NCBI GenBank assembly: GCA_026724425.1
Contig: JAIUCV010000005.1
Span: forward strand, 36,305,784 to 36,369,783
Direction of reading: 5' to 3'
DNA from: Erythrophleum ivorense
Taxonomy: Eukaryota; Streptophyta; Magnoliopsida; Fabales; Fabaceae
DNA: 64,000 bases
This document shows positions 59,173 to 64,000 of the stretch, piece after piece. The notes below the pieces were generated by a model. It saw nothing but the letters and a program-made list of their open reading frames with translations, did not search any database and was not told the origin of the DNA. The first letter of the stretch is position 1; each line of letters opens with the position of its first letter. Made by a program: the position numbers and the translations under genes.

Positions 59173-60163
59173 TGTACATTTATGATAGAGAATAACCCAA
59201 AAAAGTGTGAAAGTATATGGGGTCCACTTCCTTCTTTTTTCCACACATTCTCTTTTTTTTTTTTATCTCTTTTTAAATACAATTTGTGCATTTATTTGTT
59301 AAATGTAGATGATCCAAATCCCTTCATATGATAATTAACTTATGACTTAAAGTTGACATTTTTTCTTAAAAAAATTGTTTGGGAAAAAATTTCCATAAAA
59401 TATAATCATTTGGCTTTATAAAAATTGCCTAAATGACTATTTTGAAAAAAAAAATGAACAAGTGAAAGTGAAAGTTATAAATTAACAACCACGTCAGTTT
59501 GTATGTATATCACATCAAAAAGGTTATCAAGTGATTGTTAGTTTACCCCAATGAAAAGACTATTTTGATTAAAAAATTGTTATCAAACTAAATTAAAAAA
59601 TTTTATTTTTAAATAACCAAATTAAAAAAAAACAAGAATTAAATCATTAATTTACTTATTTTTTATATTACCAAATAAATTTATAAATATTTTAAAAAAT
59701 TATACTTACTGTCATGTTTACTGTCAAATGGAATATTTCTTTAATCTTTAAAGTATTGCCTATTAGTCATATTACATGTATGCTATCATTAAAATTGAAT
59801 GATAAATCTAATTTTAAAATTGAGTGAAATTATTAAAATATCCTTTTCATTAATTAATTCTTATTTTAGTTTTGCCCTCCTTTTATGTCCCTTGACACCT
59901 CTTCATTACGTATTAAACACATCTTACTCCCAATCAAATCCTTAACATAAATACGAAATTTGTATCATAAAAAGGAGTCAAATTTTATAAATTGAGAAAT
60001 TATCAAAGAAATTTGGAGGCTTTGCCACGAGGTGCGATCTCTATGAATTCAAAGGTAAAGAATAGACAAGTTGTGAGAAAGCAAAATGAGTATGAATAGT
60101 TCTGAATTTAGGAGACAAAGATATAATCGGAGGATGATCTTAAACAGAAACAAGTAAGCTGGT

Positions 60164-62240
60164 CGGGGGTGGTCTCATCAATGGCACCCAGTTTTTTCTT
60201 TTTTTTGAGAAAAAAAGAGGGGGGGGGGGGAGTAGTAAGCGTGAGAATATAAAAAAATTATAAATAAAATAATAAAATAATGATCCTTAAAAAAAAAGGG
60301 TTCCTGAATTCTTGGCATTCTATGTTCTAGTTCCTGGGTTGTGATTAGAGGTTCATCCGTTTGCAATTAATGGCTGACGAATAACTTGTTCCATTGCAAG
60401 AAGCACAATTTTAGAATACTAAACTGCCAAAATTTGATGGTAAGAGGAGAGTCGGAAGAATGGGAGTGAGTACGGGAGAAGATGGAAATTCATAGAAGAA
60501 AGCAAGAGGTATTTATTAATTTTTTTACAGAATTGTTATTTTAATTTAATTCTTTACAGATAAAATGTTTTTTAATTTGATTCTTTTAAAATTATTATTT
60601 TTATTTGATCACTTATATATAACTATTTTTCAATTTGATACTTTATAAATGAAATAATTATTAATAATATCTTTCTATTAATTTATTGTAAATAAAATTA
60701 GCCATGTAACATATTTTTTAATAAGTTATAAATAATGGATGAGAGTGAAGTGCAATTTCTTGTATATTTATTACCAAATTATTTAATTAAAATATAATAA
60801 GTATATCGTTTAATTAAAAATTAGATAATTATTTATAAAAATTATATATTTGTCATGATATTATTAGATAATCATATACTTACTATGTTTTAATTAAATA
60901 ATCTAATAATAAAAATATAACAAATTGCATAAAAAAAATTTCTATAAAATTATATTCCTTTATCCAACTGTTAAAAATAAAAGTCAACTTTTTAACTAGT
61001 AGCTATCCATATTATTACACTTCCAAACATGAAATTATCTTTTTCTTTTGGAAAATTATATTTATTCTCAAATTATGATCTGACTAAAAAATATCTACTT
61101 GAAAGTTTAAAACATAAAGAACATCTTGTAAACTTTAGACTAAAATAAAAGTATTAAATTTTAGTTAAAAGCATATCAAGAGATGACGAGTAATTGTAGG
61201 CAACAATTATGCCTGAAGCATTTTCTAGATGAACCCTGGATTGCCTCCTCATTAACCCTCCAAGAAGGGCGATAGATCCACAGAGCCAAAGTTGTTCTTA
61301 GCGTCGGCCGTGTAATGATCTTACCGCTCTGTTGTGTTTCTGTGTCTGTAGTATTTTCTTCTTTTTCCCTCATTTCCTTTTCTCTCTTATTTTTTATTAT
61401 TTTATGCATACATAGTCTCAAATATATCTTTTTATGGTAGATTTGACAAATAATTATCTATCTTTTTGTTTTCTTTGCGGATACTTTTTTTTTTTAATTT
61501 AATTTTCGCTGTATTTAGTCTTTTAATTTATTGTTTATGACAATTTAAAAGTTTTTGGAAATTTCATTCTTTTTCAGTAGCATATTTTATATTTCTACCT
61601 TAAGAGTTTTTGTTTACTTTTAGATGTAGTTTTTAGTTTATTCCTATTTTTGAAGCTCAAGGCCTTTATGTTGTTAGAAAATTTGACGGATTTGATATTT
61701 TAAAAACACTTAAGTAGTTGCCTTATTCCAACACCCACCATGCATGATGATAAATGTTAATCTCAAGAGACGGATCATCGCTTTTATCTACCCTTTGGTA
61801 CAAGAAGAAAATTGTAGATATTTTTAGTATTAGAGCTGAAATTTTACAATTGTTATAACTGCCACTGAGGTATATTTTGTGAAACAAATTAATGTCGTTT
61901 ATAAAAGGGAACAGCCACCTGTTTTTGATCCAAAATACAACGAGGTCAAATGATTTTATCGATAATAACAATGTTTGGCTTAACTTAACCTTCAGCTTGT
62001 AAAAAGTTATTTGTCATTCCAATTTTTTTTTAATTTCAAAAATAAATTTCAACTTAATAGTTTCTTCAGTTCAAAATTTAGAAATTGTTTTATTCATTTT
62101 GAAGTCTTTTTTTTTTTTTCTAATGTCAATAACCTAAGAATAGGAAAACTTGAACAGTTCAAAACTTCGTGTTCAGCAAACAACGGAGTCAATGTTATAT
62201 TAGCAAAAAAAATTTTTAAAAAAAACTTATTCATATTTTG
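60164..62240. other. AT-rich DNA, no convincing gene
   Basis: Contains a 12-G run at 60219-60230. A short in-frame phrase NTKLPKFDGKRR near 60412-60447 resembles the start of retrotransposon gag cores but is too short to call. Frames at 61176-61421 and 61723-61971 (minus) lack domains. Confidence 0.4.
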
Positions 62241-62251
62241 CCAATAGTGTT

Positions 62252-62254
<3 letters not shown>

Positions 62255-62283
<29 letters not shown>
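62255..62283. repeat. (AT)n microsatellite
   Basis: Uninterrupted AT run of about 14 units. Confidence 0.95.
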
Positions 62284-62285
<2 letters not shown>

Positions 62286-62522
62286 CTTATTCATACTTTG
62301 AATTGATGGAGCAGACGAAGCCACATCATGCTTTAAGTCAAATTGCACCATTTCAATTTGTAAAACGATGTGTTTTGACAAGCCAAAATGATCCATTCCA
62401 AGCATAACAAAATACGGAATGTTTAAGGGTAGCGATGAAGCCACAACTAGAACATGCGATCGTATAAACCCACCCCTGTTTGGCAATCTTCCTTCCATGG
62501 TTGGCATCTCCCTCGAGCTCAA
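62284..62522 (-). CDS. Unrecognised short ORF with higher GC
   Basis: Minus frame from ATG 62522 (MSSREMPTMEGRLPNRGGFI) through VLVVASSLPLNIPYFVMLGM. It is less AT-biased than its flanks and open upstream to about 62545 (WAPKEN). It ends inside the AT repeat. Could be an exon remnant; no family recognised. Confidence 0.2.
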
Positions 62523-62539
62523 GTTTTCTTTTGGAGCCC

Positions 62540-63500
62540 AGCCTTCAACTTTGATAATTTATGTTGTAAATTAAATTCACACTTCAATTTATTCTATCTC
62601 TTGTTTTTCACTCCCTCTCCAAGTATTTAAAGAATTAAATTATATTTAAATTTGGCTTCATCTAATTTTTGAAATATAAGTTTAAGTTTTCATTAAGTTG
62701 TATTCTATATGTCAAATGCGAACACTTTTATTATAAGATAAGTGGTTCATTTTTACTTTATGTTATAAATTAATTTTAATTATATATTTTCATGCACCTC
62801 ATATATAGAAAGCAAGTCATTCTAAGAAGTTTTAAATTTTGTTTTGTCTTTATATTTATGCGTGCAAGTTTTGAAATCACTTAAAAAGTAAGAGTTTTCC
62901 TTCTTCAAATTACGTAGATATTTGTTATCATTTTACATCAAATGCCATATATATATACCCTATGACAAGTGCAAGGCATCATCTCAATATTGTTCTGGCT
63001 ATTGCTTCTTAGGAGAGCCTTCCTTCCGTTGAAATCACTTAAGAGTTCAGGCCTCGTTTGATATAAAGGATTAAGTTTTGATAGAATAAAAATGAGAATA
63101 GAAAGAAATCTTGTCTTCTATAATTATATTTGGTATGATAAAATTTTTATTTTTTATTTTTTTATACTTAATTAGATAAAAATGACATAAAAATAGAATA
63201 ATAAGAGAATTAAAAAATTAAAATATTTGTAATAATTATAAATATAATAAAATTTTTTATTTTAAATTACCAATAATAATAAACAAATAATAAAATAACA
63301 TTTTAATTTAAAAATTTATTTTTAATTTACCTTTAATAAAAAAAATTATCTAAAAAAAATAAAATAATTTTAATTTTTATTCTCTTTCTCAATAAAGCTC
63401 TGTCCCATCAAAAAAAGAAGTCTCCTGCCAATTAAACATATTTTTCTCTCAATCCTATTCTCTTTTTCTTTCCATCACTCAATTTTTCCGTCAACCAAAC
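62540..63500. other. AT-rich DNA without recognised features
   Basis: Dense A/T runs with stops in all frames; nothing recognised. Confidence 0.5.
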
Positions 63501-63517
63501 CAGGCTTAAGAATCGGA

Positions 63518-63739
63518 ATGATGAGGAATGCAGTGTTATCAGGCTCGCCATCGCTTCAATTTCAGGTTTCACCTCCACCGTTCAAGCCATCAACGCCTCC
63601 AATAATGCCACGTCTCCATAAACTAATCCAAACGTATCGTATTCTCCTAATTGATCAATCCTGCGTCCTCCTGTGTCAAAATGCCAGAAAAAAATTCTTT
63701 GCTGAGACATCACGATGTTGTCCCAACAAGGAAGTGTAA
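63518..63739 (+). CDS. Possible first-exon fragment with transit-peptide-like start
   Basis: ATG 63518 opens MMRNAVLSGSPSLQFQVSPP, Ser/Pro-rich and lacking acidic residues, as plastid transit peptides often are. The later part (ARKKFFAETSRCCPN) has no domain. It may be the beginning of a gene or a fragment of one. No splice partner is visible before the window ends. Confidence 0.22.
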   Translation: MMRNAVLSGSPSLQFQVSPPPFKPSTPPIMPRLHKLIQTYRILLIDQSCVLLCQNARKKFFAETSRCCPNKEV

Positions 63740-64000
63740 AAGTCAACAAAATAAAAAATAAAAATAAAAAAGAGCATCCTCTCTGATTACGGGGTCACAT
63801 CGCCTATGCTACATTTCAATTAATAAAATCGTGTATTTTAATGTTAACAAGTGACGTGGCTCTATCTCAACGCTTTATTTGTTCAAAAAATAAAATAAGA
63901 TAAAATAGAGTGCCTTCTCCATTTAACGGGTCGGATCACTGGAGTGTTATAAGAGAGGATGCGAACATCAAAACCCAGTATTTCAATTAATGAAATTATG

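Larger units (their letters stand above)
57882..60163. repeat. Segmental duplication, copy B
   Basis: Direct-orientation partner of 52820-55606 about 5 kb away. Contains a 17-G run at 58401-58417 where copy A has mixed T/G sequence, and the plastid insert at 58698-59172. Confidence 0.9.

Noticed and set aside
1..64000. CRISPR arrays, bacterial operons, riboswitches
   Set aside because: None seen. The only regularly spaced repeats are microsatellites, the LTR minisatellite and transposon repeats, and the gene structure is eukaryotic.

Overview
This AT-rich window looks like nuclear DNA of a flowering plant, most likely a eudicot. Protein-coding exons are short and separated by GT-AG introns, most of the sequence is intergenic or transposon-derived, and the transposons are typical plant lineages (Ty1/copia, Ty3/gypsy with a chromodomain, RTE-type LINE, small terminal-repeat elements). 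There is also a decayed piece of plastid rDNA-spacer DNA. I cannot name the species from sequence alone.

Only two host genes can be followed from start to stop. A nine-exon serine carboxypeptidase-like gene (16018-22255, +) encodes a 460-residue secreted enzyme with a complete Ser-Asp-His triad. A convergent six-exon gene (23135-31519, -) encodes a YbaB/EbfC-family nucleoid-associated protein. Its core is intact, but the usual plastid transit peptide is not visible and a run of eight A appears to have shifted the N-terminal frame. Two of its introns carry retroelements: a small LTR element with a gag zinc-knuckle remnant (24280-25402) and a 5'-truncated RTE LINE (26518-29258) with a 16-bp target duplication.

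From 33856 to 51701 lies one Ty1/copia retrotransposon (LTRs 260 and 262 bp, target duplication tcctt) split by two later insertions. These are a rearranged long-LTR element at 35025-39156 (target duplication actat) and a Tekay/Del-like chromovirus at 39606-48547 (target duplication cagct/caact). Removing both leaves a copia element of about 4.76 kb. Nearly all stop codons in the copia, gypsy and LINE genes are explained by CAG/CAA-to-TAG/TAA or TGG-to-TAG transitions, the expected trace of cytosine methylation and deamination.

The right side (52820-60163) is dominated by a roughly 2.3-2.8 kb segment present twice in direct orientation. Each copy contains the same nuclear plastid DNA insert (3' part of trnI, spacer, 5' exon and intron part of trnA). 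The two copies have lost different pieces, so the plastid insertion came before the duplication. One copy contains a small transposon with a 9-bp target duplication and the other preserves the empty site.

The left side (1-15900) is mostly featureless AT-rich DNA with an antisense LTR at the edge, a cluster of palindromic subterminal repeats, a second antisense LTR with its primer-binding site, and microsatellites. The far right (60164-64000) holds only short unrecognised open frames.
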